Origin: Verticiella alkaliphila
Lineage (GTDB): Bacteria; Pseudomonadota; Gammaproteobacteria; Burkholderiales; Burkholderiaceae_B
Direction of reading: 5' to 3'
Assembly (NCBI RefSeq): GCF_018904615.1
Contig: NZ_JADCNH010000009.1
Location: 56,849 to 120,848 of the forward strand
DNA length: 64,000 bases
Part shown: one piece after another, positions 55,630 through 64,000 of the stretch
How the letters are laid out: each line of letters opens with the position of its first letter
Position numbering within the stretch: the stretch's first letter is position 1
The notes under the pieces: generated by a model
What the model was told of the DNA's origin: nothing
What the model saw: only the letters and a program-made list of their open reading frames with translations
The model's database searches: none
Position numbers and translations under genes: made by a program

Positions 55630-56754
55630 TCAGGCAGACAGCACGGTCACGCCGTCGGCGGACCAGCTCGCGAACACGGACTCGCCCACGGCAGCCCCAT
55701 CGCCCTCAGCCAGCACGCGGCTCGGCACGCTCGCCTCGATCAGTGCGCCCGATGCGAGACGCACCTGAAAGACCGTATGGCTGCCCATGTAGGCGGCATG
55801 GGCCACTTCGCCCTCGGCCCAGTTCACGTGCCGCACGGGGCGCTGGCGCGAGAGCATCACGCGCTCGGGCCGGATCGAGGCCGTGACCGCCGTGCCGAGC
55901 GGCTCGCTCACGCCATGGTTCACGTACAGACGCTGCGCGAAAGCGGGGGATTCGATCCCGATGTGGTCGGCCTCGTCCTCGACGATGACGCCATCGAAGA
56001 GATTGGTCGAGCCGATGAAACTCGCGACGAAGCGCGAATTCGGGTACTCGTAGACCTCGTGCGGCGTGCCGCACTGGACGATGCGCCCTTCGCTCATGAC
56101 GGCGAGCCGGTCGGCCATCGTCATGGCCTCTTCCTGGTCATGCGTGACCATGATGCAGGTCACGCCCACCTGCTCGACGATGCGGGTGAGTTCGATCTGC
56201 GTCTTCTGGCGGATCTGCTTGTCGAGCGCAGACATGGGCTCATCCAGAAGCAGCAGCTTGGGCTGTTTGACCAGGCTGCGCGCGAGCGCGACACGCTGCT
56301 GCTGCCCGCCCGAGAGCTGCGCGGGCCGGCGCTTGCCGTAGGCCTGCATCTGCACGAGCTTCAAGGCCTCGGCCACGCGGTCCCCGATCTCCGCGCGCGC
56401 CACGCCTTCCTGGCGCAGCCCGAAGGCCACGTTGGCCTCCACCGTCATGTGCGGAAAGAGCGCGTACGACTGGAACATCATGTTCACCGGGCGGCGGTAC
56501 GGCGGCACGTCGGTGATGTTTTCGCCATCGAGCAGGATGCGACCGGCGCTCACCGACTCGAAGCCTGCCAGCATGCGCAGCAACGTGGATTTGCCGCAGC
56601 CCGAACTGCCCAGCAGGGCGAAGAGCTCGCGGCGGGCGATGGCGAGATCGACGTGCTGCACCGCGACGGTGTCGCCAAAGTGCTTGGCAACGCCTTGGAT
56701 CTGCACGAAGCCCGGTGTCGGCGGGGGGCCGCTCTCGGGGGAGGACAGGGACAT
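55630..56754 (-). CDS. potG: Polyamine ABC transporter ATP-binding protein (PotG type)
   Basis: A 374-residue ATPase with Walker A GSSGCGKST, signature [15 protein letters not shown], Walker B LLLLDEPMSALD and switch MVTHDQEEAMTMADRLAVM. A C-terminal TOBE domain follows (SIRPERVMLSRQ). It energises the PotFHI putrescine/spermidine importer. The ATG at 56754 begins MSLSSPES; the ribosome site is weak, and a start further into the protein is unlikely because the Walker region follows soon. Confidence 0.92.
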   Translation of the reverse strand: MSLSSPESGPPPTPGFVQIQGVAKHFGDTVAVQHVDLAIARRELFALLGSSGCGKSTLLRMLAGFESVSAGRILLDGENITDVPPYRRPVNMMFQSYALFPHMTVEANVAFGLRQEGVARAEIGDRVAEALKLVQMQAYGKRRPAQLSGGQQQRVALARSLVKQPKLLLLDEPMSALDKQIRQKTQIELTRIVEQVGVTCIMVTHDQEEAMTMADRLAVMSEGRIVQCGTPHEVYEYPNSRFVASFIGSTNLFDGVIVEDEADHIGIESPAFAQRLYVNHGVSEPLGTAVTASIRPERVMLSRQRPVRHVNWAEGEVAHAAYMGSHTVFQVRLASGALIEASVPSRVLAEGDGAAVGESVFASWSADGVTVLSA

Positions 56755-56854
56755 GATGGCTGGTCTAGGTGTGCCACGCCCCCGGGCAGGGGGCCGTGAT
56801 GAGGCAGGAGGAAGGCGGATCGCCACCGGGGTCGCGCCGCCCGTCAGGCCGGGC

Positions 56855-57954
56855 TCAGCGGCCCGACTTCAGTTCGGCCCAGAGCCGGGTCTGCAGGCGC
56901 TGGATCTCCATCGACTGCGGCTGGATGAGGAAGAGCGTCTTGGCCACGTCCGACGGCGGATAGATCATCGGGTTGTCCGCCACCTTCGGATCGACGAACT
57001 CACGCGCGGCCTTGTTGGCGTTCGGGAAGTACACGGCATTGGTGATGCCGGCATGCACTTCGGGCGTCTCGATGTAGTTGATGAAGGCGTGTGCCTCCTT
57101 CACGTTCTTGGCATCCTTCGGAATCGCCATCACGTCGAACCACACGGGCGCGCCGCCCTTGGGGATGAAGTAGTCGATCGCGTAGCTGCGCTTGGTTTCT
57201 TCCGCACGCACCTTCGAGATGTACACGTCGCCCGAGAAGCCGTAGACCATGCACAGGTCGCCCACGGCGAGCTCGTCGATGTAGCCCGACGAGCTGAACT
57301 GGCGCACATAGGGACGGATCTTCTTCAACACGTCCAGCGCGTCGCGGTAATCCTGCGGCTTGCTGCTGTTGGGATCCCGGCCGAGGTAGTGAAGCACGGC
57401 GGGGAACACCTGCGCGGCTTCGTCCAGGATAGAGATGCCGCACGACTGGAATTTCTTCGCGTTCTCGGGATCGAAGAGCATGTCCCAGTTGCCGAGCTCG
57501 CGCCCTCGCCCAGGATCTCCTTGGCGCGAGTGACGTTGAAGCCCAGGCCGTTCGTGCCCATGCCCCAGGGCACGAAATAGTCGTTGCCCGGATCGGCCTG
57601 CGCCACGAGCGCCATGATGTCCGGATCCAGGTTCTTCAGGTTGGGGATCTGGGACTTGTCCAGCTTCTGGAACAAGCCGCCTTCGCGCTGACGCGCCGCA
57701 TAGTGGGTCGAGGGGACTACCACGTCGTAACCCGAACGCCCCGTGAGCAGGGTGGCCTGCAGGGCATCGTTGGTATCGAAGACGTTGTAGTTGACCTTGA
57801 TCCCCGTGGCCTTCTCGAAACCCGGCAACGTGTCGGGCGCCGTGTACTCGGCCCAGTTGAAGACGTTGACTTGCTGGGCGAAGGCCGGAGTGGACACGGC
57901 TGCGCCGGCCAGCAGGCAGGCGAGCGAGACGCGGGAGAAGGCTGTGCGTGTCAC
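56855..57954 (-). CDS. potF: Polyamine ABC transporter substrate-binding protein (PotF type), frameshifted
   Basis: Periplasmic putrescine/spermidine receptor. The signal peptide TAFSRVSLACLLAGAAVSTPAFA is followed by VNVFNWAEYTAPDTLPGFEKATGIKVNY, VVPSTHYAARQ and YFVPWGMGTNGLGFN. The frame breaks near 57499, after ...AKEILGEGA. LGNWDMLFDPENAKKF and the rest to 56855 lie one frame over. Adding one base in GGCGCGAGCTC (to GGCGCGGAGCTC) repairs a 366-residue protein, the normal PotF length. The start is a GTG at 57954 with AAGGAG upstream. The intact operon downstream argues for a sequencing error. Confidence 0.87.
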
Positions 57955-58316
57955 CGTGGAGTGCTCCTTGCTAGGCGGAAAGCGACGACTGCCTGGCGCG
58001 CGGCACCTCGAGCCACGCACATTCAGGAACCGCACTTCCAGGGGGGATGCTCCCCCGGGTTCAGGGAAAACCAGAGGCTTTCCCATCGACGAAGGCCGAA
58101 TGATAAAGTCTTCGGCGTTGCGATGCGACAAAAAATGCGGTCAGTCAGTCGTCGATGTGACTTGCCATCGCCACGCAACACGCTGCAAACGGGCATCATC
58201 CGTCATGTTTTGCAACAAGTTTCGGGAAACTTGCCTGGCGTACGCGAGTCAGCTTTCCAGGCGCTGTCCGCCGACAGCGGCTGTCCACGGCGTTACTCCA
58301 ACCAAGGAAGATACCG
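57955..58316. other. Divergent intergenic region between potF and the exported methyltransferase
   Basis: 362 bases without a convincing gene. It must hold both divergent promoters. It contains a GGGGGA/TCCCCC hairpin with a three-base loop (58042-58056, in the potF leader) and a perfect palindrome at 58216-58233. An open frame on the minus strand is only an upstream extension of potF and lacks coding character. Confidence 0.6.
58216..58233. promoter_or_regulatory. Perfect 18-base palindrome upstream of the methyltransferase gene
   Basis: CAAGTTTCGGGAAACTTG: 8-bp arms with a two-base centre, 84 bases before the ATG at 58317. The dyad symmetry in a divergent promoter region suggests a repressor site; the regulator is unknown. 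Confidence 0.45.
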
Positions 58317-59102
58317 ATGCTGCGTGCCGATCTCGCATTCCCCCGCCGTTTCCTGACGAGCCTGCTGGGCGCCTGCGCCTTTGTCGGCGCGAGCGCCCAG
58401 GCGGCTGACAAGCCCCTGGATGTCCCCTACGTGCCCACGCCGCAGCAGGTGGTTGACCGCATGCTCGAGCTCGGCGAGGTCACGAAGGACACGTATGTCA
58501 TCGATCTCGGTTCTGGCGATGGCCGCATCCCCGTCACGGCCGCCAAGGAGCACGGCGCGCGCGCCATGGGCGTCGACCTCAATCCGCAGCGCATCAGCGA
58601 AGCCAACGAGAACGCCAAGAAGGCCGGCGTGACCGACAAGGTGAGCTTCAAGCAGCAGGATCTCTTCGACACCCCGATCGGAGAGGCCCAGGTGCTCACC
58701 ATGTACCTGCTGCCGCGCGTGAACGTGCAGTTGCGTCCGCGCATCCTGTCGGAGATGACGCCTGGCTCGCGCGTGGTCTCCCACGCCTTCGACATGGCGG
58801 AATGGGAGCCGGACCAGCGCGAATCCGTGGATGGGCGCACCGTCTACCTGTGGATCGTGCCCGCGCAGGTCGGCGGCAACTGGAAGGTCGAAGGCGACAA
58901 GCCGTTCTCGCTCGCGCTCGAGCAGCAATTCCAGAAAGTGACGGGCAAGGCCACGATGGATGGCAAGACCGTCGAACTCACCGATGTGTCCCTGCGCGGC
59001 GACGAGCTGCGCTTCTCTCTGGATGGCACGGCGCACACAGTGCGCGTGACGAAGGACGGACTGCAGGCGCAGGACGGCAGCTGGAAGGCCGTCAAGGCCT
59101 GA
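58317..59102 (+). CDS. Exported class I SAM-dependent methyltransferase-like protein
   Basis: A 261-residue protein with a signal peptide (RRFLTSLLGACAFVGASAQA) followed by a methyltransferase domain: motif I VIDLGSGDGRIPV, the acidic post-motif residue in AMGVDLNPQRI, and NAKKAGVTDKVSFKQQDLFD. A beta-rich C-terminal part of about 100 residues follows. AAGGAAG precedes the ATG. A signal peptide on a SAM-dependent enzyme is odd, because SAM is cytoplasmic; the helix could instead act as a membrane anchor. Substrate unknown. A strong terminator follows, so it is a single-gene unit. Confidence 0.78.
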   Translation: MLRADLAFPRRFLTSLLGACAFVGASAQAADKPLDVPYVPTPQQVVDRMLELGEVTKDTYVIDLGSGDGRIPVTAAKEHGARAMGVDLNPQRISEANENAKKAGVTDKVSFKQQDLFDTPIGEAQVLTMYLLPRVNVQLRPRILSEMTPGSRVVSHAFDMAEWEPDQRESVDGRTVYLWIVPAQVGGNWKVEGDKPFSLALEQQFQKVTGKATMDGKTVELTDVSLRGDELRFSLDGTAHTVRVTKDGLQAQDGSWKAVKA

Positions 59103-59108
59103 TTCCGA

Positions 59109-59131
59109 CGGCGCCCGAGGGCGCCGTTTTT
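59109..59131 (+). terminator. Rho-independent terminator after the methyltransferase gene
   Basis: CGGCGCC / GGCGCCG stem with a four-base loop followed by TTTTT, six bases after the stop. A classical intrinsic terminator. Confidence 0.85.
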
Positions 59132-59165
59132 CGTCGCGGTCCCTTTCCCCTTTTTGCTGGTAGCC

Positions 59166-60523
59166 ATGAGCCCCCCTGCTTCGTCCGTTCTTGATTCCCA
59201 CCGCCTGTCCGTGCTCGACGGCGTCGCCTTCATGGTCGGCGTCGTCGTCGGCATCGGCATCTTCGGCTTCCCACCGCTCGTCGCGGCCAACGTGGACAGC
59301 GGCACGCAGTACATGCTCGCCTGGCTGGCCGGCGGCCTGGTGATGCTGATCGGGGCACTCACGTACGCTGAGCTCAGTTCGACGTATCCCAGTTCCGGAG
59401 GGGAATATCATTTCCTGTCGCGGGCCTTCGGCCGGCGCGTGGGCCTGCTTTTCGCCTGGGCGCGCGGGACGGTGATCCAGACTGGCGCGATCGCGGTCGT
59501 GGCGTTCATCTATGGCGAATATGCGAATCAGCTCCTCGATCTGGGCGCCTACGGTGTGTCGCTGCATGCGGCGATCTCGGTGATCGTCCTCACGGCGCTC
59601 AATCTGGCCGGCACCGGGCAGTCCAAGCGCATGCAGATCGTCTTCACCCTGGGCGCGATCCTCGCCGTGCTCACCGTGATTGTCGTCGGTCTCGTCGGGG
59701 TTGGCGCAGGACAGGCCGAGGCCCGCATCACGGCAGAGGCGACGCCTGCAGCCACCGGGGCGCTGGGCATGGCCATGGTGTTCGTGCTCCTGACCTACGG
59801 CGGGTGGAACGAAGCGGCCTATCTCACCGGCGAGATGCGCGACGTCAAGCGCGACGTCATTCGCGTGATGCTCTATGGCACCATGTCGTCGTCATGCTCT
59901 ACGCCGCCGTCAATCTGGCGTTTCTTGGCATCTTTGGTCTGGATGGCCTGCGCAACACGAAGGCGGTGGGGGCTGCGCTGATGGACATCGTCGCGGGGCC
60001 GCGTAGTGCCATCGCCCTATCGTTGCTCGTTTGCCTGACCGCGTTATCCACCATCAACGGGACCATCTTCACCGGTGCCCGCGTGTACTACGCCTTGGGG
60101 CAGGACATCCCAGCCCTGCGTGCATTGGGCGGGGCCCGCGGCTCGACGCCGTCTGCGGCGCTCCTCGTGCAGGCAGGCATCACCCTTTTACTCGTGGCGT
60201 TCGGTGCCTACAGCGACGGCAGCGGCGTCGAAACCATGGTGGCTTACACGGCGCCGGTCTTCTGGTTGTTCATGCTGCTGGTGGGCGTGTCGCTCTTCGT
60301 GTTCCGCCGACGCGATCCTGCCCGAGAGCGCCCGTTTCGCGTGCCGCTGTATCCGGTCACGCCGTTGCTCTTTTGCCTCACCTGCGCAGGGCTTCTCTAC
60401 TCCAGCACGATGTACGCCGGTCTTGGCGGCCTGCTTGGCATCGTCGTCCTCGCGACAGGACTGCCTTTCGTCCTGAAGTACGGCGGTCAGCCTGCCGTGG
60501 TGCCGTCCGCGACCACGCCCTGA
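59166..60523 (+). CDS. APC family amino acid permease, frameshifted
   Basis: An inner-membrane amino acid or amine transporter. The first part has LSVLDGVAFMVGVVVGIGIFGFPPLVAAN (the unwound GIGIF helix 1), YPSSGGEYHFLSRAFGRRVGLLFAWARG and several further helices. The frame breaks after the ATG at 59883-59885. VVVMLYAAVNLAFLGIFGLDGL and the remaining helices continue one frame over to 60523. One extra G (ATGTCG to ATGGTCG) gives 452 residues, normal for the family. The ribosome site at 59166 is weak. Substrate unknown. Its 3' end overlaps the opposite-strand hydrolase-like gene by 37 bases. Confidence 0.8.
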
Positions 60524-61377
60524 TCCGGGCGATACCAGAGTGCCCTACCCCAGGGGCCCCGGCCCGCGTGGACAGGGCTCGCGCCGCCCGTGGCGAAGAG
60601 CGCGCACAGATGGGCCACGAGCGTACTTGAGGGATCGGCGAGCGAAAGCAGCAAGTCGTGGCGGTCGCCGCCCGGCACGCACAGCACGCCGCCTGGCATC
60701 CCGGCGCGCCACGCGGCAAACCGCTGCGCCTCGTCCCGCATCAGGGTGGGATCGGCGCTGCCATAGGCCAGCATCAGCGGACGCGGACTCGGGCCCAACC
60801 TGCGCGGACTCAAGCTCAGCACGTCATGGCCGTCCACGCACCAAGCCGCAGCCGCGGGTTCACGCCGCAGCGCCGCCAGATCGTACACGCCGCTCACGGC
60901 CAGCCCACCGAGCACGCCCGGCAGATCCAGGCACAAGGCAGCAGCGGGCGCACCCGCCCCCCATCCACAGATGAGCAGACGACGCACGTCCCCCCCAAAT
61001 CGCTGGGCGCGCTGACCCACCCAGCGCAAGGCAGCCTGGCTCTCGGCCGACATCCCGGCCAGCGTCTGGCCAGGCGCCTGACTGGTGTCGACGACGGCCA
61101 CGTGGATGCCGTGAGCCAGCAGGCCTGCCGCGACAAAGGCGAACTCGTCCTTGCTGGCCGGCTCATCGTAGCTGCTCGCCAGCAGGACGAGCACAGGTCC
61201 CGGATGGCGCGCCGGGAAGTAATCCAGCCGATTGCGCAGCCGCAATCCGTATCTCAGGTCCAGACGCGCACCCGGCGACGTGCGCATGCGCATGCTCGCC
61301 ATCCACTGACCTGACAGCAGTCGCGCGAGCGGCGTGGGCGCCGCATAGCCATTACGCGGTGCGCCTCGCACCGGCAT
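60487..61377 (-). CDS. Alpha/beta-hydrolase-like protein without the nucleophile serine
   Basis: A 296-residue protein with alpha/beta hydrolase features: VLVLLASSYDEPASKDEF, HGIHVAVVDTSQ, ALRWVGQRAQRFGGD, SGVYDLAALRR, LMLAYGSADPTLMRDEAQRF (acid residue) and GGDRHDLLLSLAD (His). The nucleophile elbow reads CGWGAGA, with Gly where Ser is expected in GxSxG. It is therefore probably not a normal hydrolase; a binding, scaffold or altered activity is possible. The ATG at 61377 is chosen, but the frame is open to a TTG at 61458. It is convergent with the APC permease gene, with a small overlap. Confidence 0.65.
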   Translation of the reverse strand: MPVRGAPRNGYAAPTPLARLLSGQWMASMRMRTSPGARLDLRYGLRLRNRLDYFPARHPGPVLVLLASSYDEPASKDEFAFVAAGLLAHGIHVAVVDTSQAPGQTLAGMSAESQAALRWVGQRAQRFGGDVRRLLICGWGAGAPAAALCLDLPGVLGGLAVSGVYDLAALRREPAAAAWCVDGHDVLSLSPRRLGPSPRPLMLAYGSADPTLMRDEAQRFAAWRAGMPGGVLCVPGGDRHDLLLSLADPSSTLVAHLCALFATGGASPVHAGRGPWGRALWYRPDQGVVADGTTAG

Positions 61378-61552
61378 CCCCTGCGTTTGCCCAATGGGCG
61401 ATTCGACCGCCACGATGTTCGCTCCTGGCGCGACAGCGCCGTGCCGGATCGGCTGCAAACATCATGCCAATAAGAGATCTGCTCGACGGGCGCGCTACTT
61501 GCTCCAGGCGACCGTCGAGCGAGCCTTCTTCATGAAGGCACAGGAGAATCGC

Positions 61553-63735
61553 ATGAAAACGGCGGGCAAATGGGTGCTCGGCATCCTGCTGACCTTGGTG
61601 ACCCTCCTCGTGGTGGCAGTCATCGTCGTCTACACATTCGACTGGAACCGGGCCAAGCCCCGGATCAACACCATGGTCTCCGAGGCCACGGGACGCACCT
61701 TTGCCATCGAGGGCGACCTGGGCGTGAACTGGCAGCGCGATCCGCTGGCGGCAGGCGGCTGGCGCCGCTACGTGCCCCTGCCTGTCATCCGAGCCCGTCA
61801 GCTGCACCTGGGCAACCCGGATTGGGCTGAACATGACGACATGGCACGCGTGGATGACGTGTCGTTCGGCATCGAACTGCTTCCCCTGATCCGCAAAACG
61901 GTGGTGCTGCGCGCGCTGACCATCGACGGGGCAGAGATCGCCATCGAACGCGACGCCGAGCGCAACAACTGGACGTTCGAAACACCGCAGAACAACACGG
62001 AATCGGGTGGCGAGCCGTGGAAGATCGCCGTATCGGAATTGCGCATTCGCCAGGCCGATCTCGCCTATCGCGACAAGCCGCTGGAGCTGTCGATCGACGC
62101 CAAGCTCGCCACGCTGGAGGACGCCAAGGCGCGCGAAAACCGCGCGGTGTTCCCTATGGCATGGGCTTCTCGTTCGAGGGCCAGTATCGCAAGGCCACGC
62201 TCGAGGGCACGGGAAAGATGGGCGAAGCCTTGTCCTTGCGCGACGCCAATGTTCGCTTCCCCGTCCTGCTCGATGCGCGCGCCGGCAAGGTCGAAGCGCG
62301 CGCCGAAGGCCTGGTGGGCGATCTCTATGCCCATCCGACGCTCGACCTGAACGTGCGCATCGCCGCCCCGAGCATGGCCATGCTCTTTCCATTGACCGGC
62401 ATCGTGCTGCCCAACACGCCCGCCTTCGAGACCCAGGGGCACCTGAACGGTGCCATCGATCCCGAGAACGTGCGTTGGCGCTACGCGGATTTCACGGGTT
62501 CAGTCGGCAAGAGCGATCTGAACGGAGACCTGACCTATGACGCCACGGGCGAGCGGCCCAAGCTGTCGGGTGAGATGCGCTCCAAGCTGCTGCGCTTCGA
62601 GGACCTCGGCCCGATCGTCGGTGTGGGCGGCGCCGAGGCCGACCCGGCCGCACCCGAGGCGAAGGCCCAGCGTGGCCAGAAGGAATCCAATACACGCCCC
62701 GGCAAGGTACTGCCCAACGACGAATTCCTGACCGATCGCTGGCGTGCCATGGACCTGGATCTGCGTTTCACGGGCGAGCGCATCGTGCGGGATGCCGCCC
62801 TGCCCTTCCAGCGACTGCGCACCCACGCGATCATGGATGACGGCGTCCTCAAGCTGCAACCGCTCGCCTTTGGGGTGGCCGATGGCGAGGTCGAGGCCGA
62901 CATCACGCTGGACGGCAGGCAGGATCCGATGCGCGCGCGCGTCATTGCGAACGTGAACGCCGTGCAGTTGCCGCGTCTGTTTCCGACCGTGGAGCTCATG
63001 CAGAAGAGCGCCGGGCGCATCGACGGGGCGGTGGCCCTGTCTGCACGGGGCAACTCGATCGCCGAGCTGCTGGGCGAAGCCGGCGGCGAGGTGAAGGTCT
63101 ATCTGCAGAGCGGCCGGGTGAGCAAGTTCCTGCTGGAGGCCGCCTCGCTCAACATCGCGAGCGCCGTGGTGGCCAAGCTCTTCGGCGACAGTGAAGTGCG
63201 CATTCGCTGCGCGGGCATCAGCATGGCGTTGAAGGATGGCCTGGGCACCATGCGCGACTTCCAGATCAGCACGGAAGACGCTCTCATCGATGTGACCGGT
63301 GCCGTGGATTTCAAGGATGAGCGACTTGCACTCGACATCAAGCCCGAATCGACGGGCTTGCGCATTGTGTCGTTGCGCACGCCGCTGTACGTGAACGGCA
63401 CGTTCGCCAAACCGGACATCGGCTTGGAGAAGGGTCCGCTGCTGTTGCGTGCCGGGGCCGCGGCCGCCCTCATTGCGATCGCGCCGGCAGCCGCGGCGTT
63501 GTTGCCAGTCACGGTGCCGGGTGACGACGAACAGCCCGACTGCGGCCAGTTGCTCGCCCACGCGCGCAGCAAGCCCAGCCTGAACCCGGACACGAGTGCC
63601 CCGATCGAATCGCCTACCGTGCGCACGGGTGGCAATGCCGCCTCGGGCGGCCAGGCCGCGGCGCCGCGTGAGGACGTGCCCCAAGCGCAGCCGGCCAATG
63701 GCGGTGCCCCGACGTCGACGCTGCGCCCGCGCTGA
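61553..63735 (+). CDS. AsmA family protein, frameshifted
   Basis: A large envelope protein with an N-terminal membrane helix (WVLGILLTLVTLLVVAVIVVYTF) and a long periplasmic, beta-rich part of AsmA/TamB type (RINTMVSEATGRTFAIEGDL; late region LLGEAGGEVKVYLQSGRVSKFLLEAASL). Such proteins take part in outer-membrane lipid transport or homeostasis. The frame breaks at about 62152-62155; one missing base in TTCCCTATGG would join ...ENRAVFP to YGMGFSFEGQYRKATLEGTG. Repaired length is 727 residues. AGGAG precedes the ATG at 61553. The C-terminal 70 residues are Pro/Ala/Ser-rich and low in complexity. Confidence 0.83.
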
Positions 63736-63737
63736 CG

Positions 63738-63767
63738 CGGACAGTTTGTCCAAGGACAAGGTGTCCG
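63738..63767 (+). terminator. Nested inverted repeat after asmA
   Basis: Outer arms CGGACA / TGTCCG and inner arms TTGTCC / GGACAA form one long interrupted stem directly after the asmA stop. It may end the asmA transcript or belong to the oxidase leader. Confidence 0.5.
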
Positions 63768-63790
63768 ACGGCGATTTGTCCAATCGTCGT
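63768..63790 (+). promoter_or_regulatory. Second hairpin in the leader of the cytochrome bd oxidase gene
   Basis: ACGGCGATT / AATCGTCGT (fully paired in RNA with one G-U) around loop TGTCC. The nonamer TTTGTCCAA occurs both here and in the previous hairpin, exactly 30 bases apart, just upstream of the oxidase gene. Confidence 0.4.
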
Positions 63791-63840
63791 CGGGCACGCA
63801 TTCTGCCAAGCTGGCGGGCGTCTCTTCGCAGGTGCCCACC

Positions 63841-64000
63841 ATGTTCGGCCTCACCGCCCTCGAGCTCGCGCGCGTCCAGTTCGGATTCACGATCTCGTTT
63901 CACATCATCTTTCCCGCCATCACCATCGGGCTGGCGAGCTATCTCATGGTGCTCGAGGGCTTGTGGCTGCGTACCAAGAAGCCTGTCTATCGCGACCTCT
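63841..64000 (+). CDS. Cytochrome bd (CioA/CydA) ubiquinol oxidase subunit I, 3' cut by window edge
   Basis: The first 53 residues of a quinol oxidase subunit: MFGLTALELARVQFGFTISF, then HIIFPAITIGLASYL. The His in SFHIIFP is the heme b595-type ligand position, and the wording is closer to the cyanide-insensitive CioA branch than to E. coli CydA. Subunit II would be expected beyond the window. It follows asmA by 105 bases containing two hairpins. Confidence 0.88.
   Translation, partial: MFGLTALELARVQFGFTISFHIIFPAITIGLASYLMVLEGLWLRTKKPVYRDL

Overview
The window looks like a chromosomal segment of a high-GC betaproteobacterium of the Burkholderiales, most likely Alcaligenaceae (Bordetella/Achromobacter/Pigmentiphaga type). 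The basis is gene content: three orphan periplasmic Bug/TctC receptors, LysR-controlled catabolic operons, an iorAB pair, a glt-ansB-two-component block and a gudD block. No rRNA, tRNA, insertion sequence, prophage or CRISPR array was seen. Coding density is high and most operons are coupled by 4-nt ATGA overlaps.

Layout. 1-10.1 kb: end of indolepyruvate oxidoreductase (iorA, iorB), a 24-residue membrane peptide, hrpA, argA, a DUF3830 gene and a two-helix membrane protein. 10.1-15.6 kb: urea carboxylase and allophanate hydrolase. 15.8-18 kb: a GNAT enzyme and a Bug receptor. 17.7-25.5 kb: an eight-gene minus-strand operon with an isochorismatase-fold hydrolase, an NMT1-type binding protein, an SDR, a dihydropyrimidinase/allantoinase-like enzyme, an AtzD-type cyanuric acid amidohydrolase, an ABC ATPase, an ABC permease and a LOG protein, with a divergent LysR gene. 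26.7-27.4 kb: an mqsRA toxin-antitoxin pair. 27.4-29.9 kb: an SsnA/TrzA-type amidohydrolase with a second NMT1-type binding protein. 30-33.5 kb: yggX, a LysR gene, an opine-dehydrogenase-like gene and a Bug receptor. 33.6-35.7 kb: phoU and an orphan ABC ATPase. 35.9-43.6 kb: gltIJKL, periplasmic asparaginase/glutaminase and a sigma-54 two-component system. 43.6-45.3 kb: hipBA. 45.3-49.5 kb: rpiA, a LacI regulator, a Bug receptor and gudD. 49.5-53.8 kb: rmuC, a 2-hydroxyacid dehydrogenase, msrQ and msrP. 53.9-58 kb: potFGHI. 58.3-64 kb: an exported methyltransferase, an APC permease, an alpha/beta-hydrolase-like protein, an AsmA protein and the start of a cytochrome bd oxidase gene.

How it fits together. 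The 10-30 kb section reads as a nitrogen-scavenging locus. AtzD opens cyanuric acid to biuret, the isochorismatase-fold enzyme could convert biuret to allophanate, and allophanate hydrolase with urea carboxylase would release ammonia. The cyclic amidohydrolase, SDR, LOG protein, metal-dependent deaminase and two related importers suggest that the natural substrate is larger than cyanuric acid; this combination is the best candidate for an undescribed pathway. The gltI-ansB block has its own sigma-54 promoter and enhancer-binding regulator.

Caution: seven genes (argA, a Bug gene, the SDR, the second NMT1-type receptor, potF, the APC permease and asmA) each carry a net one-base deletion. Several sit in the same short contexts, so they look more like sequencing or consensus errors than real pseudogenes.
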